From: Takakia lepidozioides
Taxonomy: Eukaryota > Streptophyta > Takakiopsida > Takakiales > Takakiaceae
Reading direction: 5' to 3'
Length of the DNA: 64,000 nt
Assembly: GCA_030704615.1 (NCBI GenBank)
Contig: CM060734.1
Location: 13,700,001 to 13,764,000, forward strand
Below, one piece after another: positions 32,640 to 44,232 of this stretch (its first letter is position 1; the number at the start of each line of letters is the position of its first letter). Under the pieces are notes generated by a model. The model saw nothing but the letters and a program-made list of their open reading frames with translations. It made no database searches and was not told the DNA's origin. The translations under genes and the position numbers were made by a program.

Positions 32640-34336
32640 CCCCTCTCGTGATGCGGTTTCTTGGCATCATGTAGTTATATCAGACTTCGTTGCTTGACAC
32701 TGCCAACGGGAGGTGCGAAGGTGATTTTTTATTTATTTTTTGGAGGGGGGGGTCGGTTTTCTATTGGTCAGTCCCACACCCTTGTTCACGGTTCAATCAT
32801 CGTAGCACCAATTTGCCGTTTTCGGATCTGCTGTGACCTGTTTTTTTGTAGAAACTTCCACACGCGTCCATTGCCGTTTTCTGAGGTTTTGTCCCTTGTA
32901 CTGGACAAAGGTTTATACAATGTCAGGGGTTATGAATTCAAGTTCTGGGGCGGGGTCGTCGTCTGGGGGTTGGAGGAAGAGAAAATGTGCCCACGAGCGG
33001 GATAGTCAGATCAATAAGCAAGACTACCCGGGACCGGATGCCTTGGATAGGGTGAAGTGGTAGTTAATTATTTCAAGGGCAGGGACATAATGAGGCTGGA
33101 GAGTGCTAGGCATGGATAGGAAGGGTTTCAAAATTCCCAGCAGAATATGGAGAAGAAAATGACGGACGCTTTGGCTGGGGTTAAGTGGACGGCGAACAGG
33201 GACAAGCCGAATTTCAATCAGTGGATCCAAAGTAGGACGAAAGACGTCATGTGGAATTTGAGGCAGCTAATGAAGACATGGAAGGGTAGAACGACTGAGG
33301 GTCGGGTGCCCTCTGCCGAAGCAGAGGCTCACTCGGCAAGTCAGAATTCACATCGCTACATTAGGTTAGTCCCTTGGAAGGCGGGGTCATCGGACGGGGG
33401 AGGCACGACTTCTCTTTATTACGTGAACTCAAGTGCAAGAGTGGTACAGATTGGCCATTACAAAGAAGGAGGGTATGCTAAGGTCCGTCAGTGTAGGATT
33501 GTTGGCGATTCTAGAATACCAGAGCGTTGGGAGCTAGCGGGAAAAAAACCCAAGTCCAAAAATCCAGAAAAGGCGCTGAGACAACATAACGACGAGTGTT
33601 TGGCAGTGAAGTTCCAGCATCCAGGTGTTATCTCATATTTTGCTGTGAATGCACGTGAGGTAGAGGGTTACACTCGCTGGTGGAATGGGGGGACAATACG
33701 CGACATGATGAACCTTGACAGAAAATGAGGCAACGATTGAAACAACAGAGAGATTTTTTCTTTAAAAAAAAAACGGAAGAATAGTTCCAGGAATGCGATC
33801 GCTTGCTTCGTTTCCGGAAAGTGCACAGTAAATTTGCATTGGCACTGATGTGTATCATGGATGTTGTCCATAAGAACGGTATCATGCATAACGAGTTGTC
33901 CCCCGACAACATCTTGGTGCATTTTCCAGATGGCACCGAGGAGATCAAGATTGGGGCGTGTGATTGGGGCTTAGCCACCCCATTGGAGATACGCAAAGCC
34001 TCGTCGTACCAGTTTGAAAACCAAGACAAGCTGGACCGGGAACTCGCGAAAAGATGGTGGGTGGAAAAAGATATTGCGAATGCCACCCCCCCCTCCCAGG
34101 ACATGACGTCGGAGGCCTTTGCCGTTGGGAAGATAGCGGTACGAATAAATGACGACGCTCATTCTGATCAAAGTATGTTCGAGGACCAATCTACGGGAGG
34201 TTGTTGGCATTCAATGCTACAAAGGTTGTATGACAAGAACGAGAAGGAGAGAGTCACATTAGCCCACGTAGTACAGAGGTTCATGGGCAAGCCATTCTAT
34301 TGGCCTGTGCCAGTAGTCGTATATATGACAGAGTAG
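32640..34336 (+). pseudogene. Protein kinase gene, copy K1 (decayed)
   Basis: A non-coding first exon ends at 32,720 (GCGAAG|GTGATT); a 131-bp intron ends at 32,851 (TTTTTGTAG); coding starts at ATG 32,920. The N-terminus is Ser/Gly-rich then basic. The kinase domain follows: glycine-loop EGGYAKVRQC, lysine in CLAVKF, hinge, catalytic loop MHNELSPDN, metal-binding CDWG (DWG in place of DFG), and a C-lobe to the stop at 34,334. Compared with K2 the catalytic aspartate is changed to glutamate. Relative to K4, four- and six-base deletions near 33,055-33,105 shift the frame, and the frame breaks again at about 33,730. The non-standard HND/DWG form is shared by the copies, so it is a family trait. 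Serine/threonine-type by overall pattern; substrate unknown. Confidence 0.8.
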
Positions 34337-34439
34337 ACCATATTACATAGTCTCGTAAATGGTTTGTGTATCGTCTCACTGTTCATATTTGTAATGTTCC
34401 ATCATTTTTGATAGGGTTTTGAGAAAACAATGTATTAGT

Positions 34440-34690
34440 TCCGTAGGAGTTAGACAACAAACGTCCCACATCTCATTCGGATGTACGACACTACCATGAG
34501 AGGCATGAGTCCGTAAGTAACATGTGCACATGCGACCTCCGAAGTTCAAATGTTCGATACTAGGTCCAGCGAATGGTTTACTGGAACGTCCAGAGGTCGC
34601 ATGTACCCTGTTACTTACAGACTTATGCCTCTCATGGTAGTGTCATACATGAGAATGAGATATGGAATGTAAGTTGTCTAACTCCTACAG
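34440..34690. repeat. Foldback element type 2, copy 1
   Basis: Arms of about 75 bp around 34,480-34,555 and 34,585-34,665 (CACTACCATGAGAGGCAT and its complement; GCACATGCGACCTC and its complement). A related copy lies at 37,030-37,250, at the same place behind kinase copy K2. Confidence 0.7.
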
Positions 34691-34904
34691 AACCAATACA
34701 TCGTTTTTCTCAGTACCTTATCAGAAACGTTGGAACACTGAAACATACAAACAGTGACACAGTACACGGCCGGTTTTGTTGAAATGACATCTGTGAGGTT
34801 CGAGCGTATGCAATTTATTATTTACATCGGAACTTTATTTACTCGGGGGACCGGTACTGCTGCTAGAGCGCAAGTTGCAACTGATGGTGCGAGTTCTCTA
34901 TTGA

Positions 34905-35290
34905 TTGGAGCTGTCACAACCAATGTCAACAATCATATTTACGGTAAGGTGTTTGATACTATTGTTGTTCCTCTAGCTGAATTCTGTAGTACTCTTTTTG
35001 CTATTCCCATGCCAACAACATCAGGTCCTCTGAGACTGTCATATTCAAATGAACGTATCAACCACCCCGGCTAGCCACGACCCACCATAAATAGAATGAA
35101 TTGGAGATTTGGTGCTCAGTTCCTGGTTCCATGTCCGTGGTGGCTGATACGGAATTCGGAATATGGCAGTCCCAGTGGACCTGATATTGTTGGCATGGGA
35201 GTAGCAAAATGATTCAAATCAGCTACATGAACATCGGCAGTATGAAACACCTTGCAGTACATATGATTATTGAGATTGTTTGCACGGATT
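34905..35290. repeat. Foldback element type 3, copy 1
   Basis: Arms of about 120 bp (34,925-35,045 and 35,155-35,280) with CCCATGCCAACAACATCAGG and its complement, around a non-coding centre. A second copy is at 37,455-37,870. Confidence 0.7.
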
Positions 35291-35911
35291 ATTTGTGTTT
35301 GTGCCTTCAAGTGACGAACATTTCTGCCATAGTGCGGAAAGGTGCATTGGCCACATTAAACGGTTGATGTGATATTATTTCACAAATGTATCACATTGCA
35401 TTTGTGAAAATGTATCACATGAACCGTTCCATGTGACCTACGGGAGTCTTGGACTAGTACGAGATCAATGTGGCCTACGGGGAAGCATGATTGGCAGACG
35501 AGGACGCGTTACCTTCAGCCTCCCACCAACAAACATGAAATCATTTCAGAAGCGCTTCAAGTGACGAACGAAATGGTTCATTTGACATCATCCAAATGTT
35601 GAACATGTTGAGGTCTTCTGTAATGTGTTCTGCTTCATAATGTGGTGTTTCTCTAGCTCTTCTTTTTCCAATTTGATGACATTCTTGATCTAGAAGACAT
35701 CCAGACGTGTATAAAAATCCTTAAGAAAAAAATAACCATGAAAATTTGAAGCTGCAATCCGGGAATGACACTTCAAATTTTCATGGTTATTTGGTTTTTT
35801 TAGGATTTATATACACCTGTGGATCTCGTCCAGATCGAGAATAGCACCAGAAAGAGGACATAGAGAAGCACCGCATTACGAAGCAGGAGACACTACAAAA
35901 AGAGCTTCAAA
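35291..35911 (+). repeat. Shared flank and type 1 foldback copy 2
   Basis: 35,340-35,480 matches 37,930-38,050 (CACAAATGTATCACAT repeats and GTTCCATGTG). 35,620-35,910 is a foldback of type 1 with arms around 35,640-35,745 and 35,765-35,890. No gene. Confidence 0.6.
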
Positions 35912-36122
35912 AAAAAAAATGGCATTATGCTTGAAAAGGCGCGACAGGCCAGTGGCGCCTCGCCATGTGCCAGGGCGGCGCGACTGGCTAGTCGCACCTC
36001 GCAACGCGCACCCGCATGGAAGAGGTCAAAAGTTCAATTTTTTATTTTATTTTATTTTATTTTTTATTTTTTTCCTTGACCCGTGACACCTCGCCACGTG
36101 GCCAGGCGCCGCTTGATGATTT
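35912..36122 (+). repeat. GC-rich dispersed repeat (inverted copy at 44.9 kb)
   Basis: Contains GCGACAGGCCAGTGGCGCCT, a TTTTATTTTATTTTATTT run and CACGTGGCCAGGCGCCGCTT. The same block in the opposite orientation is at 44,880-45,092, just upstream of kinase copy K4, and lies here just upstream of K2. Confidence 0.7.
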
Positions 36123-36127
36123 TAAAA

Positions 36128-36807
36128 AAAACCACTCGCTGGTGGAATGGGGGGACAATACGCAACATGATGAACCTTGACAGAAAATGGGGCACGATTC
36201 GGACAACGGGGTGATTTTGGAACACAAAGGCGAACGGAATCAGAGTTCTCCAGGAATGCTCTCGCTTGCTTCGTTCCGGAAAGTGTGCAGTAAACTTGCA
36301 TGGGCACTGGTGTGCATCATGGATGTTGTCCACAAGAACGGTGTCATGCACAACGACTTGTCCCCGACAACATCTTGTTGCATTTTCCAGATGGCACCGA
36401 GGAGATCAAGATTGGGGTGTGTGATTGGGGCTTAGCCACCCCATTGGGCATACGCAAAGCCTCATCGTACCAGTTTGAAAACCAAGACAAGCTGGACCGG
36501 GAACTCGCGAAAAGATGGTGGGTGGAAAAAGATATTGCATCGGTTTTCAATGCGAATACCTCCCCCCCGGGACATGACGTCGGAGGCCTTTGCCGTTGGG
36601 AAGATATCGGTACGAATAAATGGCGGCGCTCATTATGATCAAAGTATGTTCCAGGACCAATTTACGGGAGGTTGTTGGCATTCAATGCTACAAAGGTTAT
36701 ACGACAACACAACGAATGAGAGAGTCACATTAGCCCATGTAGTACTTCAGTTCATGGGCAAGCCATTCAATTGGCCTGAGCCGAAAGACGTATATAAGAC
36801 GGAGTAG
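36128..36807 (+). pseudogene. Protein kinase gene, copy K2 (C-terminal half)
   Basis: Starts within the kinase hinge (WWNGGTIR) and runs to the same C-terminus as K1. It keeps VMHNDLSP (aspartate present in the catalytic loop), then loses one C (at about 36,364) so the rest is in another frame, and keeps CDWGLATPL-equivalent codons and ENQDKLDRELAKRWW. Extra bases after about 36,535 shift the frame again. The N-lobe with the ATP-binding loop is missing: the fragment begins right after the dispersed repeat, so it was truncated by that junction. Confidence 0.78.
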
Positions 36808-38149
36808 ACCATAGTCTCGTAGATATGAGATTTCTGGTGGTACAATGGTTCTTTTATAAAGACATAACTCAATTTTCATCGTGCATGTAATAAATAAAGT
36901 CTCATTGTAAATACTACATTGCATATGCTCGACCCTGGCACCTGTCATCGCAACATTAATGGTTTGTGTACTGGCTCACTGTTTATATTTGTAATGTTCC
37001 AAGGTTTCGGATAGGGTTATGAGAAAACGATGTATTAGTTCTGTATGAGTTAGACAACAAACGTCTCATCTCATTCAACTGTGCGACACTCGGAATAGGA
37101 GTATAGGTGCACATGCGACCTCTGAACGTTTGATACTAGGTCTCTACTTAAACGTACGGAGGTCGCATGTACACCTATTACTTTTTTATCCATGTCACTC
37201 ATGGTAGTGTCGCACAGTTGAATGAGATATGGAACGTTTGTTGTCTAACTCCTATGGATCCAATATATCATTTTCTCAGTACCATGTCAGAAACATTGAA
37301 ACATTCGCAGTTATAACCGTGCCACAATACACGGCCGGTTTTGTTGAAATGACATTTGTGAGGTTCGAGCGCATGCAATTTATTATTTACAAAAGAATTT
37401 TATTTACTCGGGGGGACTGGGTACTGCTGTTGGAGCGCAACCTGATGGTGCGAGTTTCTCTTGATTGGAGCTGTCACAACCAATGTCAACAATCATATTT
37501 ACGGTAAGGTGTTTCATGCTATTGTTGTTCCTCTAGCTGAATTCTGTAGTACTCTTTTTGCTATTCATATGCCAACGTCCTCTGATAATGTCATGTTCAA
37601 ACGGACGTATCAGCCACCCCGGCCAACTTGCAGGCTGCAGCCATGGCCCACCATAAATATTTAATGAATTGGAGATTTTGTGCGAAGTTCCTGGTTTTCA
37701 TGTCCGTGGTGGCTGATACATAATTCAAATATGGCAGTTCGAAGTGGACCTGATGTTGTTGGCATGGGAGTAGCAAAAACGATTCCTAAATAATTCAGCT
37801 ACATGAACATTGGTAGTATGAAACACCTTGCAGTACATATGATTCTTGAGATTGTTTGCACGGATTATTTGTGTTTGTGCTTTCAAGTGGCGAACATTTC
37901 CTCCATGGTGCGGAAGACGTGCATTGGCCACATTAAACGGTTGATGTGATACCATTTCACAAATGTATCACATCGCATTTGTGAAAATGTCCATGAACCG
38001 TTCCATGTGGCCTACGGGAGTCTTCGATGATACGAGATCAATGTGGCCTACGAGATCTGCTTCCACCAACACATGTGATCATATCAGAAGCGCTAGAACT
38101 TTTGAAGCTACGATGGGCAAGGTTCTTCATCCAAATGTTCAACATGCTG
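36808..38149 (+). repeat. Duplicated kinase 3' flank with foldbacks
   Basis: This is the counterpart of 34,337-35,560: type 2 foldback at about 37,030-37,250, type 3 foldback at about 37,455-37,870, and the CACAAATGTATCACAT block at about 37,960. K1 and K2 with their flanks are therefore a direct segmental duplication. No gene. Confidence 0.65.
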
Positions 38150-38460
38150 AGGTCTTTTTGTAATTCTCTTGCTTCGTATAGGTGTTTCTGTTTCTCCAAC
38201 TCTTATTTTTCCAATGTTAATATCTTCCATCTGGAACATATCCATGCATGCGTATATAACTTAAAAAACCAAATGACCATCAAAACTGGAAGCTGGGGAT
38301 GAGGCTTATAAAAGTTGAGATGGTCATTTGTTTTTTTAAGGATTTCTGCACACATATGTGGATCTGTTCTAGGTGGAGAATATTTAACATATTGGATAAG
38401 TGGATATGGAGAAGTCACCGCATTATAGGCAAGAGACACTACAAAAAAAACTTCAAACGG
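38150..38460. repeat. Foldback element type 1, copy 3
   Basis: Third copy of the foldback at 32,027; arms at about 38,165-38,285 and 38,310-38,450. It separates the kinase flank from tandem array B. Confidence 0.65.
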
Positions 38461-38464
38461 CATA

Positions 38465-40866
38465 CCATGTAACAGGTCCCAGTATAATTAAAGACGAAAC
38501 CCCATTCATTCAATGGGCGATTGATTGGTTGCCCATCCAAATGATTTTTGTTTGCTTTCAATCTTTGTCACTATGTTCAATATACCATGTATCAGGTCCC
38601 CGACTAATATCAAATCAATCGAAATTCATTCGATGGCTCAACGGATGGTTGGCCATCGAAATGATTTGGTTCGCTTTGAGACTTGGCCACTATGTTCAAT
38701 GTGCCATGTAAGAGGCCCCAGAGTAATATGAGATCAATCGAAATTCGTTCAATGGCCAACGGCTGGTTGCCCATCCAAATGATTTTCGTTCGCTTTGAAA
38801 CTTGGCCAGTGTGTTCAATGTACCATCTGATAAGTCCTTGTGTAATATGAGATCAATAAAAAATTGTTCGATTGTCCAATGAGGCGTTCACTTGTCATCT
38901 GGTTTTTGTTAATGCGAAAAAGAAATCCAGCAATGCGTGCACGGTATTGCACCCATTGAACGGATGTGGTTGAAGCCCCTCTTTTGCCCGCATGTGCTTG
39001 AACATGTGTGCGACACATGTGCAGAGACACAACAGACGAATAAATCATTTGCCTCCCCATCGACGCGCTCCCCCCTCAAGCCATTCCACAATTTAATTGA
39101 ATTTAAATTTATTTTAAGCCAATAAATAGGTTTGCACTGCCTTTCATTGGGGGTTTCTTGCACGTATCGATTTTTTTTTGGGGCTCAATTTTGTTCTGCG
39201 GCTTCCAGCATCCCACGGCTACTCCCCCACCCAAATTTGGACCAATAAAAAATGCCCCCAAAAAAAAGTGTTCTCTTCGCTCACTATTGCAGAACTCTCT
39301 ACAAAGAATGCATGAAGCAAAACACAAATCAAGTTTGGAATGCAAAACAGAGAAGAAAACTGTGGTTTTGGGTCCAAATGAATTTTGATCGCTCCCAAAT
39401 TTGGCACGCACGTTGCATATGGCTACATTACACGCCCCATTCAAAAACGGAATGAAAAAAAAAATTGTGAGCACGCGAAACACAGTCCAACAGGTCCCAA
39501 AGCAATAGCAGCTCCAACGGAATACATTCAACGGGTGAACGGATGGTTGCCCATCCAAATCATTTTTGTTAGCTTCCAAATTCTGCCAGCACGTTTGAGA
39601 CACCCTCTCACAGGTCCCGGACTAATATCAGATCAATCAAAATTCATTCGATGGCTCAACGGATGGTTGGCCATCGAAATGATTTTGGTTCGCTTTGAGA
39701 CTTGGCCACTATGTTCAATGTGCTATGTAAGAGGCCCCATAGTAATATGAGATCAATCGAAATTCGTTCAATGGGCCAACGGATGGTTGCCCATCCAAAT
39801 GATTTTCGTTCGCTTTGAAACTTGGCCAGTGTGTTCAATGTACCATCTGATACGTCCCTATGTAATACGAGATCAATCGAAAATTGTTCAATTGTCCAAT
39901 GAGGCGTTCACTTGTCATCTGGTTTTTGTTCAATGCGAAAAAGAAATCATGCAATGCGTGCACGGCTATTGCACCCATTGAACGGATGTGGTTGAAGCCC
40001 CTCTTTTGCCCGCATGTGCTTGAACATGTGTGCGACACATGTGCGGAGACACAACAGACGAGTAAATCATTTGCCTCCCCATCGACGCGCTCCCCCCTCA
40101 AGCCATTCCACATTTAATTGAATTTAAATTTATTTTAAGCCAATAAATAGGTTTGCACTGCCTTTCATTGGGGGTTTCTTGCACGTATCGATTTTGTTTT
40201 TGGCTCAATTTTGTTCTGCGGCTTCCAACATCCCACGGCTACTCCCCCACCCAAATTTGGACCAATAAAAAATGCCCAAAAAAAAAAGTGTTCTCTTCGC
40301 TCACTATTGCAGAACTCTCTATAAAGAGTGCAGGAAGTAGAACACAAATCAAGTTTGGAGTGCAAAACAGGGAAGAAAACTGTGGTTTTGGGTCTAAATG
40401 AATTTTGATCGCTCCCAAATTTGGCACGCACGTTGCATATGGCTACGTTACACGCCCCATTCAGAAACAGAATGAAAAAAAAATTGTGAGCACGCGAAAC
40501 ACAGTCCAATAGGTCCCAAAGCAATAGCAGCTCCAATGGAATACATTCAACGGGTGAACGGATGGTTGCCCATTCAAATCATTTTTGTTAGCTTCCAAAT
40601 TTTGCCAGCACGTTTGAGACACCTTCTCACAGGTCCCGGACTAATATCAGATCAATCGAAATTCATTCGATGGCTCAACGGATGGTTGGCCATTGAAATG
40701 ATTTTGGTTCGCTTTGAGACTTGGCCACTATGTTCAATGTGCCATGTAAGAGGCCCCAGAGTAATATGAGATCAATCGAAATTCGTTCAATGGGCCAACG
40801 GATGGTTGCCCATCCAAATGATTTTCGTTCGCTTTGAAACTTGGCCAGTGTGTTCAATGTACCGCC
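38465..40866 (-). repeat. About 120-bp tandem array B with 1.02-kb higher-order repeat
   Basis: Same units as array A but in reverse orientation. Here three units plus about 650 bp of spacer form a direct repeat of 1,020 bp (compare 38,881/39,901 GAGGCGTTCA, 39,129/40,149 GGTTTGCACTGCC, 39,491/40,512 GGTCCCAAAGC), with a third partial copy to 40,866. Open frames across it reflect the repeat and are not genes. Confidence 0.85.
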
Positions 40867-41059
40867 TCGTACGCATTATTCGGCGTTGACATATTATAAC
40901 ATCTTCCAGTTCGGACAACAACAAATGTCTCCCGATCGGTTGTCGGTCATACAATTCGTTCTCCTCCGACACCCATGGAACCTGTGGGAGCCGGATAAAC
41001 CTGGACCTTCTTTGACTCCAATGCCCTCCCAGATTGCGGCAAAACTGCTATCTCTCCCA

Positions 41060-41995
41060 TCAATCTCGAATGCCTCCCGCACATATGGTTATCTCCCAAT
41101 CAGATGTGACCCAGAAATACTGGGGATCTTTGATGTATGCTGGGTTTCCGGCATGTATGCCATGCATCTCTCTGTCTGCATCCCATACCAAGTTCTTGCC
41201 CCAATGCACACAATTCAGAAATGTGTATGGTAGCCCATCCAATGGGAGGTTGTGTCGATTGTATTCAAAACCTATGGGCATCCAATCCTCCAAGCCCACC
41301 AGCTCATAGAAATGGTGATGGATTGGTGTACGGCATTTTGGACAAGCGCTCGTCCGCAAGGCTTGCGGGATAAGACATGTGAGATGGAACATATGTCCAC
41401 ATGATCCAAGCACATGACATCCCTCTGGGCCGTATGGATTCCTACACATCGAACAAACTGTGCCATCTGAAATTCATGACGGCAAAACGCCTTGTGGTAT
41501 CTCCTCCCTCTGGGCCCGTTTGATGTGGCTGGTCATCCTTGTTGTGGTGTCTCACTCTTCCTCTATCTCCAATTCCTAGTTTATGCTTCTGTTCGATCCC
41601 AAAATTCTGTGCTCACATCGATCGAATATAGAATCCACATCTGCCCAATTGGTATACCCAGCAAACATGCTTGATGCGATGCGGAGATCATTATACCTTT
41701 GCATGTTGGCATAAATGCTATCCACGCTACGGTTCGATATGCGTGCGACACGTTGCAAGCCTGACAGTGCCCGCTCTACCCGTGCTTCTCTGGAGGCCAA
41801 ATGGATCGCCCATTGTACCCAATTCTCCCAAGCGCCATTCAATGGGACCCATGCCCGAATCTCCAGCATTTTGGACAAGCGCCATGTAGTTGCCATGGCA
41901 ATGTCCCGCTCATTTGTTGCCATATCATACATGCCAGACCTGCCTTTGGGTATAACTGTGCCGTTATACATGTGCTGTCCTCTTGCTTTGCACAT
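41060..41995 (-). CDS. RING-finger protein gene (two exons seen, 5' incomplete)
   Basis: The 3' exon (about 41,467-41,060) begins after an AATTTCAG acceptor and encodes a RING finger: CSMC, then SCGHMFHLTCL, then CPKC, giving a C3HC4/H2-type metal site. RING domains usually recruit E2 enzymes for ubiquitin transfer. After it comes LVGLEDWMPIGFEY and a stop at 41,060. The preceding open frame (41,995-41,576) is probably the upstream exon: NGTVIPKGRSGMYDMATNE, AWENWVQWAIHLASREARVE and ISNRSVDSIYANMQRYN, with no recognised family. The donor joining the two is not clear, and no start is identified. An alternative frame (41,082-40,894) may be a continuation after a frameshift. Confidence 0.6.
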
Positions 41996-42146
41996 GCATT
42001 TCCATGCTTAAGTTATTGCAGTTTGGCCATCACTTCCTCCCTGGCTATTTTTGTATGCATGGGTCAATAATTGTGCCTTTATACATGACGCGTTCACGTA
42101 ATTGTGTCTGTTTCCTTTTACAGGGGCCTTCCCGTGGGTAGATTGA

Positions 42147-43010
42147 GAATCCCACGAGCATGTTTTTGCTTTCAAGGAGGATACAAAGGTCTTCAAGTCT
42201 CTTCTGGCTAGCCTCCAACACATGCCTTCCAAGGAACAACTTGAAGTTCTGGAATCGTCATCCGAGTCGAAGGAGGTCTTTGTGAAACCAAAGAAGCAGC
42301 AACGTGTTGTTCCCAAACAAAAGTGTCCAACATTTGGGGATTTCCAGTGAGTTCCACATTGTAAGTCCATCTGTAGTGCTTGGGGGTCCCTCCCAATGAT
42401 TTCGTCCTTCCAATGAATCTTGCAGATTTCCATTCACTCTAGTAATGAACTAGCAGTTTGATGTTTTCTGCAGGATTGATGAGTCTTTTGAGCGGCAACC
42501 CCCTTCTTGTCCTCACAGGGCTGTCAGTAAGCCGTTCTATGCTCAACAAGATTTCTTCTCGAGCCCAGTGAAGTCATTTGACTTGCCATCTTACGCAGAT
42601 AAGTTTGCACGGATCTCTATCAGACACCCTAAACCAAGTACAGTGCAGCGTGTTTTAGCTGCATACAAAGATAGAAAGAAAGAGGCAAAGATTTCTAGAA
42701 GGGCCAGGCGGGTTAGACGTTTTGTGTTGCAATCAGCATTGGAGAGTGATGGTGAGGATGATTCATCGGAGGTCCACTGGAGGGTTCCAGAAGGAGAGGA
42801 TGGACATTTTGAGTGTAGCTCTGGCAGTGGTGGTAATGAGCATGATGCATATGCCACCAGCGATGTGGATTCCAACATCGGGTGTTCTCCCTCATCTTCG
42901 GGAAGTGCAGGTGCTGGTGCACACTACACGGTGTGGGTGCAACAGAGTCCATGGTTGAGGGTCTACCTTAGCAATTTTCGAAACTTGCTTTGTTCGGACT
43001 TGAAATTTTA
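42147..43010 (+). CDS. Unrecognised two-exon gene fragment, basic then acidic
   Basis: Exon A 42,147-42,348 is open (SHEHVFAFKEDTKVFKSLL, then EVLESSSESKEVF and KPKKQQ) and ends CCA|GTGAGT; exon B 42,473-43,010 begins after TTTTCTGCAG. They join in frame as TFGDFQ-IDESFERQ. Exon B holds a basic stretch (YKDRKKEAKISRRARRVRR), then an acidic Ser-rich tail and stops at 43,009. I recognise no domain. Charge pattern would fit a nuclear protein but that is inference. The start is not identified: the frame upstream of 42,147 is closed by TGA, so more 5' exons, or decay, must be assumed. Confidence 0.5.
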
Positions 43011-43327
43011 ATAAACAATGTTGGGACCGTCCTACTCTTCCACCTTCTATTGTTTGCTTGTGGTGCCTCTTATACTGCCGAGATCTTCAGAACTCCACAC
43101 CATTGATCTATATTTCTGAACATGTACAACTTCCCTCCAAACGGCAATTTCACTTGCACTGCTATATAAATGTGATTCATCTTCCACTTTCAGTTTTTCT
43201 GTGAGAGGCTCTGTATGCATAGCCCCGATGTGTCCATTTCTGAATTACTTGTCATTTCAACAAGACACCAAGATTTTGTTTAAAAAAACCACACCCAAGT
43301 GTTCATTAATAACTGAGTCCATCACTA
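43011..43327. other. No gene recognised
   Basis: AT-rich downstream region of the preceding gene running up to the end of a kinase fragment; nothing identified. Confidence 0.3.
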
Positions 43328-43741
43328 CCTCACGTGCATTCACAGCAAAATACGAGATAACACTCGGATGCTGGAACTTCACTGCCAAACACTCGTCGTT
43401 ATGTTGTCTCAACGCCTTTTCTGGATTTTTGGACTTGGGTTTTCTTCCCGCTAGCTCCCAACGCTCCGATATTCTAGAATCGCCAACAATCCTACAGTGA
43501 CGGACCTTATCATACCCTCCTTCTTTGTAAGGGCCAATCTCTACCACCTTCGCACTAGAGTTCAGGTAATAAAGACCAGTTGTGCCTCCCCCGCCCGATG
43601 ACCCCGCCTTCCAAGGAACAACCCTAGTCCGGCGATGTGAATTCTGACTTGCCGAGCAAGCCCAATACTCAACACGCCGCATTAACTTAGCTTCGGCGGA
43701 GGGCACTCGACCCTCGGTTGTTCTACCCTTCCATGTCTTTG
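43328..43741 (-). pseudogene. Protein kinase gene, copy K3 (N-lobe, separated from its 5' end)
   Basis: Minus strand begins at KTWKGRTTEGRVPS, corresponding to the middle of K1, and runs through EGGYDKVRHC (glycine loop) and CLAVKFQH (ATP lysine) to NAREV, after which similarity ends. The upstream part is not on this strand: K4 at 45,160-45,796 ends one codon or so before K3 starts. Both fragments stop at copies of the same 290-bp repeat. Confidence 0.8.
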
Positions 43742-44038
43742 AGCGAATCAAGTCTGGGCACTGAATGGCTCAAGTCCGGGCACTGAACGAGCCAAACCCC
43801 CCTCCATCAATACACTGATCCCCCTAGTAAAATTTTGTAAACAGTAATCCCCTTAGTGAGGTTTGCAAACACTGACCCCCCCACACAACTTTGATAACAC
43901 CAATCCCCTAAATGAATTTTGTAGACACTGTTCCCCCCAACAAAATTTTGAAAACACTGATCCCCCAATGAGGCCTTGAGCGGATCAAATCCGGGCACTG
44001 AACGGCCTTGAGCGGATCAAGTCTGGGCACTGAACGCC
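43742..44038 (-). mobile_element. 290-bp insertion repeat, left copy
   Basis: Inverted relative to 45,797-46,095. Both carry GGGCACTGAACG/GATCAAGTC edge motifs and, inside, several degenerate repeats of the form GGGGGATCAGTGTTTTCAAA. It separates kinase sequence from unrelated DNA, so it was inserted in the gene. No ORF. Confidence 0.7.
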
Positions 44039-44232
44039 TAGTTATCATTCCTGACGTGACGTGGTGCTGACACGTCGGCCGTCACGTCACGTCGAATCCG
44101 GACGTTTACCCATGTAATTTTTTTTACATTTGACTTTTACGATTTACTTCTACCCTTTGTAATGACATGGCAGCCACGGTGTAAAACAGACGTGGCCAAT
44201 TATTAATATTTATTAATTATTTAAAAAAATAT
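44039..44232. other. Spacer before hairpin array
   Basis: GC-rich at first (GACGTGACGTGGTGCTGACACG, with short internal inverted repeats), then AT-rich. No gene. Confidence 0.3.

Noticed and set aside
38820-38880. Hammerhead-like CTGATA...CGAAA in the 120-bp units
   Set aside because: The core is CTGATA/CTGATAC and not CUGANGA, and flanking stems do not form in the needed order.
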